Source: CAVSUZ01 sp963834715 (GTDB taxonomy: Bacteria > Pseudomonadota > Alphaproteobacteria > Acetobacterales > Acetobacteraceae). From it: a stretch of 64,000 bases of DNA. The notes below the pieces were generated by a model that had not been told where the DNA came from, ran no database searches, and was given only the letters and a program-made list of their open reading frames with translations. Location: the NCBI GenBank assembly GCA_963834715.1, contig CAWIDE010000006.1:62001-126000 (forward strand). The letters run 5' to 3'. A program made the position numbers and the translations under genes. Shown here one piece after another: positions 56,123 to 64,000 of this stretch (position 1 is its first letter; each line of letters begins with the position of its first letter).

Positions 56123-56155
56123 AACCCGGCCGCCACGTGCGGCTGGGTTTTTTGT
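56123..56155 (+). terminator. Rho-independent terminator
   Basis: AACCCGGCCGC and GCGGCTGGGTT arms with a 5-nt loop, then a T-run. Ends the DUF1127/small peptide unit. Confidence 0.85.
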
Positions 56156-56400
56156 TTGGCCGAACCGCAGCTCCGGACCCAAATTATACGAAAGTATTCT
56201 TACCGTCATGCCAAATGCTACAGTTGCTCCAAGTACGATACGCTCCATCTTTCCCGATGCCAGGCAGACTTTGACGCCGAACCTCCCTCTCCTGGCCGAG
56301 GCCCAGCACTGATGTAGCCCTGGTGCCGGGCCCGCCTTTCCATGCCATAGAACTCTCCAGGACCAACCGGGCCATTCCTAGTGGAATGGGAGACAAGCAG

Positions 56401-56490
56401 ATGACCCCAGAACTGAAGGCACGAGCCATCAATGTAGCCCTGAAGGCGATCATGGCGCAGATGGCGCGGATGACTGGCGGACTGCCATGA
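56401..56490 (+). CDS. Very small hypothetical protein
   Basis: 29 residues (MTPELKARAINVALKAIMAQ, MARMTGGLP) with GGGAGA 8 nt upstream and an ATGA overlap with the lipoprotein gene. Amphipathic helix; possibly a leader or coupling peptide. Confidence 0.35.
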   Translation: MTPELKARAINVALKAIMAQMARMTGGLP

Positions 56491-56900
56491 GTCAACTCCT
56501 CGCCTGTGCGGGGATTGCAGCGGCAGTGCTCACGTTGGCGGGATGCGCCAACCCTCCCGTTCAGTATTACGCGCATGCGGCCCCAGTGGGTTAAACCTAT
56601 TCCGAGACCTTCGGATACATCCACGGCCCTTGCGCGCCCGATGGTGTCTATGTGGGGACGGGACTGACACCGTCGTCACCGATGGGTGTGCAGCCCTACG
56701 TCATACCGCCGCCAGCGCCCTCGTCTCGGAAATCCCAGCAGCAAACTCAACCTCTGCCGCCTCAAAGTTTGCCGGATCGTGGCGCAGCGGTCTTTGGACC
56801 GGGTGGCATTGCCGGGACGGTTGCGTCCAATAACGGCAGTCTGTTTCAACTCGGCGAGCTTGGCGTCGAGCTGCTGCAGACGTTCGTTCTGCCGCGGCTG
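56487..56900 (+). pseudogene. Small lipoprotein with in-frame stop
   Basis: MSQLLACAGIAAAVLTLAGC is a lipoprotein signal with lipobox LAGC. ANPPVQYYAHAAPVG follows, then TAA at 56592-56594. The same frame stays open far beyond (TYSETFGYIHGPCAPDGVYV, GVQPYVIPPPAPSSRKSQQQ, FGPGGIAGTVASNNGSLFQ), so the stop probably truncates a longer Pro/Gln-rich lipoprotein. The natural end is uncertain because the frame runs on into antisense of the next gene; I place it near 56900. Confidence 0.45.
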
Positions 56901-57062
56901 GGGCGCGCCGAATTTCTGCAGAGTCCGCTGCGTCTCGACCGCGTCGAAGCTTGCGTGATGGCGGGCATGCTCACGAGCGGCCGAGTCCTGACATGCCCGA
57001 CGAAAATCCGCTGCGGACATGCTCTTTATTTCTTCCGCGGTGGGCGGAGTTTTGAAGTACAT
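56676..57062 (-). CDS. Hypothetical helical protein
   Basis: 128 residues from ATG 57062 with GGAGAG 5 nt upstream: MYFKTPPTAEEIKSMSAADF, HARHHASFDAVETQRTLQKF and LQQLDAKLAELKQTAVIGRN. A charged, coiled-coil-like segment spans roughly residues 15-75; the Arg-rich tail may be spurious. It converges on and overlaps the lipoprotein frame. Not recognised. Confidence 0.5.
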   Translation of the reverse strand: MYFKTPPTAEEIKSMSAADFRRACQDSAAREHARHHASFDAVETQRTLQKFGAPQPRQNERLQQLDAKLAELKQTAVIGRNRPGNATRSKDRCATIRQTLRRQRLSLLLGFPRRGRWRRYDVGLHTHR

Positions 57063-57892
57063 TTCGACTCTCCATTGGTGAAAGCGCTTGCGCCCCTTGT
57101 CCTCATATCATTACGCATGGCTGGATTTGCCCATGCCCGATGCTTTGCTGATTTTGGGGAGCTCTCGGGGGAGGGAGGAGCGCCGTCGCGGTCGCGCGCT
57201 TGGTTCGATCGTCAGGAGCCACGCAACCCAAAAACTAAAAGAGCAGCAGTCGGGCCGCCAAGTCATCAGCGCGCCCGTTCCCCGCCACTTTCGGGGCGTC
57301 TAACCCGGAGCCCAGGACAACCATCCGGGCGTGCCACGGCCGAAACTGGTCCAGCCCCAGCGCCGCCGTTAACAGGGCGGGGCGAATTCAGGTTCTAGAT
57401 TGTTGGAAAAGGACCCCGTGGCCAACAGGCCATGCCGGTAGCCGGACAAAAACAGGAAAACTCGCGGCGAACAACAACAATCGCCCTCGGCCACTCTTTC
57501 CACCCCCTCCGTGTGGCATGGAAGCACATTTGTCCCGGTTAGGAGCATTTTCCGGGAAGGACTCAATACCCGCGGAAGCTGCGCATTCTGATCCGGTCAG
57601 GCCGGGTTAAAAACAACACCTGTCAGGACAAGGGGCAAGCAGACGATGTAGCTGAGCCACGGCAATAGCCACGCCCATCTCCTCGCCCGCTTGCGCCGAG
57701 ACGGGCCGGAGATTGCGGATCAATTGCAGTAGCAATATTCGCTGCCCGGTTTGCGGCGACAGTCGTGCTTGCCTCGCATGCGGTTGGCCGCTTGACAGCG
57801 AACCACGCAAGACCTGTAGTGTAATCCGTTGTGTAAATGCCAGAGACGAAGCCCAACGGCTAAACGTTGCTCGAACATTGGGAGGATCCTTA
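57063..57892. other. Intergenic stretch without recognisable genes
   Basis: No family resemblance on either strand, no strong ribosome binding sites. GC-rich with several short hairpins (for example CCGGCGTGCC-type near 57330). Probably decayed sequence next to the IS5 element. Confidence 0.4.
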
Positions 57893-58858
57893 GTGTCCGT
57901 CCGGGAACAAATTGAGTTCTTCAGAATCGGTTAGCGGATTGCCCTTGAACTTGTGGAATCGGCTGTGATTCCCTTCCCCGGAAGATCAATTCGGGGGACT
58001 GGATGTGGACCAAGGAGAACCGCGCGCGGTATGACCGCAGTCAACTGCGCTACGAGAGCGATCTGACGGATGCCGAATGGGCTGAAGTGAAACCACTGAT
58101 CCCGCCCGCCAAACCAGGCGGCAACAAGCGCACTGTCGAGATTCGCCAGGTGTTGAACGGGCTGATGTATATACTGAGCACCGGTTGCCAGTGGCGCGCT
58201 ATTCCCAAGGATCTGCCACCGCGAAGTACGGTGCACGACTACCTTGAACGATGGACCTGGGACGGCACGCTGGAGCGGATCCATCACCTGCTCTATGTGA
58301 AATGCCGCGAGCAGGCCTCGCGAGAGGCCAGCCCAACCGCCGCGGTGATTGATGCGCAGAGCGTGAAGAGCGCCGAAAAAGGGGGGCCTCGATCGACCCA
58401 CACGGCTACGATGCGGGCAAGAAGATCAAGGGCAAGAAACGCCACGTGCTGGTCGATACCCAGGGTCTGCTGCTACAGGCCATCGTGATTGCGGCGGATA
58501 TTCAAGACCGTGACGGCGGCGCAATGCTGCTGGCCACGCTGTTTGGGCTGTTCCCGTTCCTTCTGAAACTCTATGCCGACGGCGGCTATCAGGGACAGCA
58601 ATTCCAGGCGGCGCTGAAACGTGTCGTGTCGAAGGCGGAGGTGGCGATCGTCAAACGATCTGACCACATGAGCGGCTTCATGGTTCTGCCCAAGCGATGG
58701 GTGGTCGAACGCAGTCTGGCATGGCTCAATCGCTGTCGCCGATTGGCCAAGGACTGGGAGGACCTCAACGTGAAGGCGCGCGCCTTCCTGCTGCTAGCCT
58801 CAATCAGCCTGATGGTCCGAAGGCTGTGCAGGAACTAGCAATGTTCCCGGACAGACTC
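57893..58858 (+). mobile_element. IS5-family (IS427-like) element
   Basis: Ends GTCCGTCCGGGAAC (left) and, reversed, GTCTGTCCGGGAAC (right). Contains two overlapping transposase frames. Exact outer bases are approximate. Confidence 0.85.
58003..58838 (+). CDS. IS5-family transposase, two overlapping frames
   Basis: Frame 1 (58003 to about 58383): YESDLTDAEWAEVKPLIPPA, LNGLMYILSTGCQWRAIPKD and AVIDAQSVKSAEKGG, with the first catalytic Asp. At a run of A5G6 (58376-58386) the reading must slip to give IDPHGYDAGKKIKGKKRHVL, LVDTQGLLLQAIVIAADIQD and, with the catalytic Glu, KRWVVERSLAWLNRCRRLAK, ending at 58838. IS427-group elements often need programmed frameshifting at such runs, so the gene may be functional. 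Total about 278 residues. Confidence 0.85.
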
Positions 58859-59151
58859 ACATGGGGTGTTCTTCGTCAAGGCTTATCTACGGCGCATGTA
58901 TTTTTCTCCTTGCAGCGGATCCAAGGCTCGAGCCCGCTTTGCTATGCGGCAGGCGATCACCGCATCCACTCACATTCGGTCGGGCACCAGGGCCCGCACC
59001 ACGATCCCTCATTCTTTGAGGAGACTGGGCTCAGGAAGGTGGGATCCATCTCTTTGAGACGGCCTGTTGCAGCCACGTCTGTCCACGATCGCCACCTGCC
59101 TGGATCCGGCAGGCCGACCTTGGGACCGACCCGCGGATTGGGTTGATTCAA
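58859..59151. other. Noncoding stretch between IS5 and IS110
   Basis: No gene recognised. Probably includes the 3' noncoding end of the minus-strand IS110 element. Confidence 0.4.
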
Positions 59152-60372
59152 CTATTGGCCTCGGGCCTCCAATACCTTGAGATCGGCACCCAGCGGTACT
59201 ACGCCTTCAGTCACGTAACGCCAGAGCGCCACGAGCAATTTGCGCGCCAGTGCGACGACAGCGATGCGACGCATTTTGCCGCGCTTGTCACCAACACGCT
59301 CGTAGAACCATCGGCTCAGCGCGCTGCCAGGTTGGTGTCGCAGCCACAGCCATGCTAGTTGGATCATGGTTTTGCGCAAGCGAGCATTGCCCGCTTTTGA
59401 GATGCCTTGCTCGACGTCTATCCCGCCGCTCTTCCAGGGGCTTGGCGTCAAACCCGAGTACGCCGCCAACTCCCTTCGATTGCGGAAATCACGATAGAAC
59501 GCTTCCAACGACAGCACGGAAGCGAATTCCGGTCCAATACCGCGAAGGCGCAATAGTTGGCTGCCGTACGATGCAACTGGCGTGGGCTTTACCTTCGGGT
59601 CTTGCAGAAGTTTCTCAGCTGCTGATCGCGTCGGCTGCAGAGCTAGGTCTCGCTCGGCCTCGATCTCTCGGAGCTGCGTGATCACCAATTCCAGGCGCTC
59701 GATCTCCCGAATGAGCTCCGTTTTCAACCGCGGCGGCAACGGTTGGCCACTCCAACAACGGAGTTCCTCGAGGTGATCGCGGCGGTCCTTGCGCATCGGT
59801 TCGAAGTCGAACACGCCCTGCGTGGCCAGCAGCCCTTTGATCCGGTTTACGTGTCGGACCCGTTCCGTAACCAGCGTTCCGCGTTCGCGTGTCAGCCGCC
59901 GCTCATCCTCCTCTGCCCGGCTTGGTGGTCGCACCATCGAACAAACTTGCCGTTCTCCGCGCGCCCAACTCATCAGCGAGCGCAGTAGCTTCTCGGCATC
60001 GACCCGGTCGGTCTTGACCCGTCGGCTGCGCCGGTCCACCGCGATGGATGCGGCATCAACAACGTGGCTTTCCACGCCACTGGCTCCCAGTAGGCGGTGC
60101 ACCCAGAAGCCATCAAGCCCAGCCTCGTAGATCGAGATGATCTTCGCCGGTCCTCCACACCGCCGTTCAGCTTCCGCTCTCAGACGCGACAAGAGGTTCA
60201 ACAACGCCGTGCTGTCGCCGGCGTCAATTCGGTACTTGCTGATCTTGTCGCTGTGCGGGACGCTGACGGCAAGCAACCAGCTTGACCGGCTCAATTCCAG
60301 AGCCACAAACAACGAGATATCGTACTCTTGTGCGGTGGTCGTCGGGTGCAGGACGCGGGCGGTGCCATGCAT
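59152..60372 (-). CDS. IS110-family transposase, intact
   Basis: 406 residues: LFVALELSRSSWLLAVSVPH with the first acidic residue of the RuvC-like domain, SIYEAGLDGFWVHRLLGASG, KTDRVDAEKLLRSLMSWARG, then the transposase_20 domain with LLRLRGIGPEFASVLSLEAF and the serine-containing YSGLTPSPWKSGGIDVEQGI, GNARLRKTMIQLAWLWLRHQ. IS110 transposases are DEDD recombinases that, in characterised members, are guided by a noncoding RNA from the element end. No breaks seen. Confidence 0.95.
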   Translation of the reverse strand: MHGTARVLHPTTTAQEYDISLFVALELSRSSWLLAVSVPHSDKISKYRIDAGDSTALLNLLSRLRAEAERRCGGPAKIISIYEAGLDGFWVHRLLGASGVESHVVDAASIAVDRRSRRVKTDRVDAEKLLRSLMSWARGERQVCSMVRPPSRAEEDERRLTRERGTLVTERVRHVNRIKGLLATQGVFDFEPMRKDRRDHLEELRCWSGQPLPPRLKTELIREIERLELVITQLREIEAERDLALQPTRSAAEKLLQDPKVKPTPVASYGSQLLRLRGIGPEFASVLSLEAFYRDFRNRRELAAYSGLTPSPWKSGGIDVEQGISKAGNARLRKTMIQLAWLWLRHQPGSALSRWFYERVGDKRGKMRRIAVVALARKLLVALWRYVTEGVVPLGADLKVLEARGQ

Positions 60373-60546
60373 CGGTCAATCTCCATCGGAAGGAATAGCA
60401 ACCTCGGATCATCCCCGGCTGCCATCCACCCGCATAGACCACATGTTCGCCTGAGACAGGAGGTGACCCGTCTCACAGTATGCAGGTTAAACGAGGGTTG
60501 CATCGGGTGGTCCGGTGCGGAGCCTCATGCCTAGGGGAGACGGGCC
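60373..60546. ncRNA. Candidate IS110 noncoding end(s), possible guide RNA
   Basis: A 174-bp noncoding gap separates two divergent IS110 transposase genes. IS110-group elements keep their bridge/seek RNA in the end upstream of the transposase. Short stems are visible (for example GAGAC...GTCTC around 60452-60476). The RNA itself is not proven. Confidence 0.3.
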
Positions 60547-60705
60547 GTGGAAAAGTCTATCACATTTGTTGGTTTGGATGTGCACAAAGATACCATAGTG
60601 GTCGCGCTTGGCGAGGCGGGCGAGCGGAAGGAAGTGCGCGAGTATGGTACGATCGCGAACACAACGGCTGTACTGCCCGCGGTCGCTGAGACATCTGGCT
60701 GAAGC

Positions 60706-61596
60706 CTATGCGGCGAGAGCCACGGGTTCAAGTTGCTGCCGACGAAAGGCGGCTGGCGGGATGAACCCGTGTCGCTCGATGAGCCAGATGGTGTTGTAGG
60801 TGTCGCGGAATTCGAGCAGCGCCTGGCGCAATTGCTCGATGGTTTCGAAAGTACGCACCCATAAGAGGTTTTCCTTCAAGGTGCGGATGAAACGTTCGGC
60901 GCAGCCATTGCCTTCCGGGGCACGCACGAAGGCGGGTGAGCTTTCGATGCCGAGAAAGGCGAGCTCGTTCTGGAAGGCGTCGGACAGATATTGCGATCCG
61001 TGATCATGCCGCACGGCAAGGCCGCGAGCGAGGCCTTTGCCGAAGCCGCCGAAATGCTCACGAACGCCCTGGCGGATCGGTTCGAGCGCCTCGAAGCGGG
61101 TGGCACGAGCGGCGGCATGGATCCCGACGCACTCGGCCGAGCAGTGATCGACGGCGACGAACACCGCGGCCTGCCCCTCGCTGGTGATCGTGGTCGTGAG
61201 ATCAGTGCCCCACATAGTATCGAGGGCTTCCGGGATGATGGTTCCGTCGTGGTTACGCGGCCCGCGTGGTGCGCCGACACGGGCTGGGGCGAGGAGGTTA
61301 TATTCACGCATCAGACGCAGCACGCGCCGCCGCGAAGTCCGGATCCCGGCGGTCCGCAGCCGCGCCCAGACCTTGCGATGCCCCTCGCCATGGAACGGGC
61401 TGGCGGCGAGGACGGCGCGGATGTGCTCCAGCAGCGCCGCATCGGCCATCGGCCCGACCGGCCCCGAACGCTGCGGCGCGGAGGCCTGTTGCGGGACCCG
61501 GTGGCGATAAACGGTGGCACGCGGCACCCGCCAAGTCCGACACACCAAGGCGAGGCCGTACGGCTTGCCGCTCAGCGGGGAGATGGTGCGGCTCAT
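60706..61596 (-). CDS. IS3 OrfB, DDE integrase (second IS3 type)
   Basis: 296 residues: GLALVCRTWRVPRATVYRHR, the HTH_21 region with FHGEGHRKVWARLRTAGIRT, DTMWGTDLTTTITSEGQAAV with the first Asp, AVRHDHGSQYLSDAFQNELA with the second, and GNGCAERFIRTLKENLLWVR with the Glu. It overlaps orfA by 4 nt. Intact. Confidence 0.93.
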   Translation of the reverse strand: MSRTISPLSGKPYGLALVCRTWRVPRATVYRHRVPQQASAPQRSGPVGPMADAALLEHIRAVLAASPFHGEGHRKVWARLRTAGIRTSRRRVLRLMREYNLLAPARVGAPRGPRNHDGTIIPEALDTMWGTDLTTTITSEGQAAVFVAVDHCSAECVGIHAAARATRFEALEPIRQGVREHFGGFGKGLARGLAVRHDHGSQYLSDAFQNELAFLGIESSPAFVRAPEGNGCAERFIRTLKENLLWVRTFETIEQLRQALLEFRDTYNTIWLIERHGFIPPAAFRRQQLEPVALAA

Positions 61597-61886
61597 GGCC
61601 TCGGCCTCCGCCGGACCAAAGGGCGATTAGCCTCCAACGCGGCGATCTTCTCGTGCAGCAGCTCGCGTTCGATCATGACTTCGCCGAGTTTGACCTTGAG
61701 GCGCTGGCTCTCCAGCTCCTCGCCATCGCCGGGCCGGCTCGCCAACACGGCTTCTCCCGCCGCCAGAAAGGCATCACGCCAGCTCGTCAGGGTGGCGGCG
61801 GTCACGCCGAGCGAGCGGGATACCGTCTCGAGATCCTCACCGCGCAGCAGCCGCAGCACCGCCGCGGTCTTGCGTTGCCGCGACAT
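61593..61886 (-). CDS. IS3 OrfA (second IS3 type)
   Basis: 97 residues from ATG 61886: MSRQRKTAAVLRLLRGEDLE, the helix-turn-helix SRSLGVTAATLTSWRDAFLA and a zipper-like LKVKLGEVMIERELLHEKIA. A longer in-frame start at 61970 reads into the terminal region and is unlikely. Confidence 0.9.
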   Translation of the reverse strand: MSRQRKTAAVLRLLRGEDLETVSRSLGVTAATLTSWRDAFLAAGEAVLASRPGDGEELESQRLKVKLGEVMIERELLHEKIAALEANRPLVRRRPRP

Positions 61887-63014
61887 CCGCCCGCCCCGGC
61901 CGGGCCCGGCAACGTCGCTCTCTTGCACTCGCCCGCCAACGTCCGGCCGCTCTGTCCTGACTTGCTTCACCGATCATCCCTCCTGCGGATGCCGTCCGCT
62001 TACAGGATGTCTCACTCAACTGTGGAGCGGGGGACGGCTGCCCTCCACAAACTGACCTCCACGCTGGCTCGAGGCAAGGCCGAGCTGCGATTTTGCTATG
62101 AGGCGGGACCATGTGGCTACGGTATTCAGCGGCAACTGAGCGCGGCAGGACATGAATGCATAGTTGTTGCGCCGTCACTCATCCCCCGCAAACCCGGAGA
62201 GCGCATCAAGACGGACCGGCGCGACGCGGCCAAACTCGCTAAATCGCACCGGGCCGGCGACCTGACCCCGGTCTGGGTTCCCGATCCGGCGCACGAAGCC
62301 ATCCGTGACCTGGTGCGCCTGCGCACAGCCGCCATGCAGTCGCTGCGCCGAGCTCGTCAACAGCTGTCAGGGTTTCTTCTGCGCCACGGCTATCACTATC
62401 GCGGCCGATCAACGTGGACGCAAGCTCACCGGCGCTGGTTAGCAGGACTGAAATTCGAACAACCGGTGCACTACATTGTCGTGGAAGACTGCCTCGCCGC
62501 TATTGAAGGTGCGACGGCGCGGCTCCACCGTCTGGAACGAGATATCGAGGCGACGCTGCCAACTTGGTCATTGTCGCCACTGGTGGAGGCGCTGCAATCG
62601 CTGCGCGGCGTTGGGCTGGTGGCCGCGGCAACACTGGCTGCCGAACTCGGCGACATTACGCGGTTTGACAATCCACGTCAGCTCATGGCGTATCTCGGGC
62701 TGACACCATCCGAGAACTCAAGTGGTCGCAGGCGACGCCAGGGTGAGATCACCAAGGCGGGAAACGGCGCCGCGCGACGGACACTGATCGAGGCAGCATG
62801 GTCCTATCGGCATCCGGCGCGGGTCAGTCGGACGTTGCTTCTGAGGCAAGAGGGACTGCCCAGAGCAATCCGCGATACCGCATGGAAGGCGCAAGAACGC
62901 CTGTGTCGGCGATATCGCAAGCTGCTATGGGCACGTAAGTTACCAACTGTCGCAGCAACAGCGATCGCGCGCGAACTGGCAGGCTTCGTCTGGGCAATCG
63001 CCCGAGAAATATAG

Positions 63015-63408
63015 ATAGGGCTTCTGCTTGCACCCTGGCCCCACCAACCCGAAAAGGAGACCCGCAAAGAGCGACACACCCAAAGCTCGGCAAGGCTGGG
63101 GGCACGGTCACGGCCAGGAGAACCCTCGTAAGATTCTACAGCCGGACTCCCGATGCTGGTCCATAGACCGAGGCAGCTCCGCGACGAATCAGTGGTCCGG
63201 CGGTAACCAACCCGCGCATCAGAGCTTGATCAACCGTCGTTTTGATGATCGTGCCTCCTGCCCTGCCAGCGGCGGCCATGCTGAACGGCCTGAAAAAATC
63301 AGGCAAAGAATTTTCTGTGCCTGCAGCTTGACCCGGCGAACATAAGAGAATCTCTCAGAGATGTTCCCGAGCCGCCGGGCTTTGCCTCATCAAAATGTTC
63401 CCGGTGCC
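63015..63408. other. 3' noncoding end of IS110 and junk
   Basis: No gene recognised. The stretch to about 63330 probably belongs to the right end of the IS110 element. Confidence 0.35.
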
Positions 63409-63831
63409 TCATTGCGCGGCTCCCGCTGCCGCAGCCATCGCTCCCGTTGCCTCACTACGTGCTGCCGGGAAGATCATCCCGTGCGCCAACTCGCGCCGCC
63501 ATACCGTGGCGTGGCAGATGCGGAGCCGAGGCCAATCGTCGGATTGCGGGCATTGTTCGGCCGGCAGGACCACGACAAAGCCGGTGCGATAGGAAAACCC
63601 CCATCGGGCGAGAGCGTCGTGGCCAGCCGGGACTTCGTTCGGCCACACCCACAGGAACACGACGCAGTCTTTGGCTGCTGGTAGGCTGGAAAGCGTCAAG
63701 TCGTCAGTGAGGATGACGCCGTAGTGCGGCGCGCAACTGAGACGGTTGAGGCTAACGACGCGATCGCCCCATGCGCGCTCGCGCTCCACCCGCCGGGCTT
63801 GGTGTTCCAGGGTCCAGGCGCTTGGGCTCAC
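63409..63831 (-). pseudogene. MT-A70-type adenine methyltransferase remnant
   Basis: HYGVILTDDLTLSSLPAAKD, CVVFLWVWPNEVPAGHDALA and RWGFSYRTGFVVV follow the order of MT-A70 N6-adenine methyltransferases (ADPPW strand, then SLPVA-(D)-AVLFLWVT, then WGFxYKTxFVW). The catalytic DPPW and the residues after it are missing: VILTD is followed directly by DLTLSSLP. The C-terminal SAM-binding part is unrelated. A decayed phage- or island-type methyltransferase is likely. Confidence 0.4.
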
Positions 63832-64000
63832 AACTCGCCATTGTAGAATTCCGACTGCGCAAAATCCTCATCTGCGACTTGAGCAGCCGGACTAGCCGAG
63901 TCATCAATCATGACCGTGCAGGCGATATGCCCGCAACTGCATACGGCAGTGCAGCACCAATATCGGCTCACGGTTGCCGTCCCTTGCGGCTGGGCGGCGG

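Larger units (their letters stand above)
60670..62033 (-). mobile_element. IS3-family element (about 1364 bp) inside IS110
   Basis: ACGGCT occurs on both sides (60664-60669, 62034-62039) and its removal restores the IS110 frame. Inner ends share TGAGACATC. Different from the IS3 element at 10685-12054; a diverged end fragment of this type is at 5122-5300. Confidence 0.9.
60547..63014 (+). pseudogene. IS110-family transposase split by an IS3 element
   Basis: From GTG 60547: MEKSITFVGLDVHKDTIVVA, EVREYGTIANTTA up to 60669. The gene resumes at 62040 with ALHKLTSTLARGKAELRFCY, PGERIKTDRRDAAKLAKSHR, LVEALQSLRGVGLVAAATLA and LGLTPSENSSGRRRRQGEIT to 63014. With one ACGGCT copy and the IS3 removed the frame is restored exactly, giving about 365 residues. 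First acidic motif GLDVHK and DRRDA are kept. Interrupted after 41 codons, so inactive. Confidence 0.93.

Noticed and set aside
61266..63014. A 582-codon frame starting inside the IS3 element
   Set aside because: Its first 250 codons are antisense of IS3 orfA/orfB; only the part after 62040 is real IS110 transposase, which belongs to the start at 60547.

Overview
This GC-rich window looks like an accessory region (plasmid or genomic island) of an alphaproteobacterium, most likely of the Acetobacteraceae/Rhodospirillales type. The reasons are codon and GC character, a DUF6489 gene, a CIRCE-controlled groES, a DUF1127 gene, a very large NAD-glutamate dehydrogenase, BrnTA, and many IS families common in that group. 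The genus cannot be fixed from the sequence.

Layout. 1-9.4 kb: small hypotheticals, two tRNA 3'-end remnants, a truncated reverse transcriptase, groES plus a truncated groEL under a CIRCE operator, a CheY-like receiver, and debris of IS3, ISAzo13, IS5, resolvase, dienelactone hydrolase and RND-pump genes. 9.4-13.3 kb: decayed secreted proteins (CAP domain, matrixin-type metalloprotease, tectonin-like propeller); an IS3 element has landed inside the matrixin zinc-site codons. 13.5-19.2 kb: an IS66 element, small hypothetical genes and a BrnT/BrnA toxin-antitoxin pair with an elaborate operator. 19.5-27.4 kb: nested IS elements (IS110, IS21, IS256, an ISBst12-type IS66 relative, IS1634) around a broken LysR gene.

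28.3-46.8 kb is the metabolic core. One minus-strand block encodes biotin carboxyl carrier and biotin carboxylase subunits, PxpB, PxpC, a carrier-like protein lacking the biotin lysine, PxpA, two SDRs, a four-gene polar amino-acid ABC importer, a D-2-hydroxyacid dehydrogenase, NAD-glutamate dehydrogenase and a PEP-mutase/isocitrate-lyase family enzyme. A NAC-like LysR regulator and a divergent aminotransferase lie upstream. Read together, this suggests import of 5-oxoproline or a related lactam, ATP-dependent opening to glutamate, and oxidation to 2-oxoglutarate.

47.2-55.6 kb is bounded by two IS6-family copies in direct orientation. Between them sits the most interesting cassette: a small protein with a GGNVVGGN motif and a hydrophobic C-terminal region, followed by a TPR-repeat protein that begins with the matching motif GGHVVGGD and carries six nearly identical 47-residue repeats. 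This resembles an effector/receptor pair joined by an amyloid-type signalling motif. 55.6-64 kb holds DUF1127 and small exported proteins, then IS5, two IS110 elements (one split by IS3), and a methyltransferase remnant.

Many genes carry single-nucleotide frameshifts, including otherwise well-conserved metabolic genes. They may reflect real decay or uncorrected sequencing indels, so pseudogene labels should be read with that caveat.
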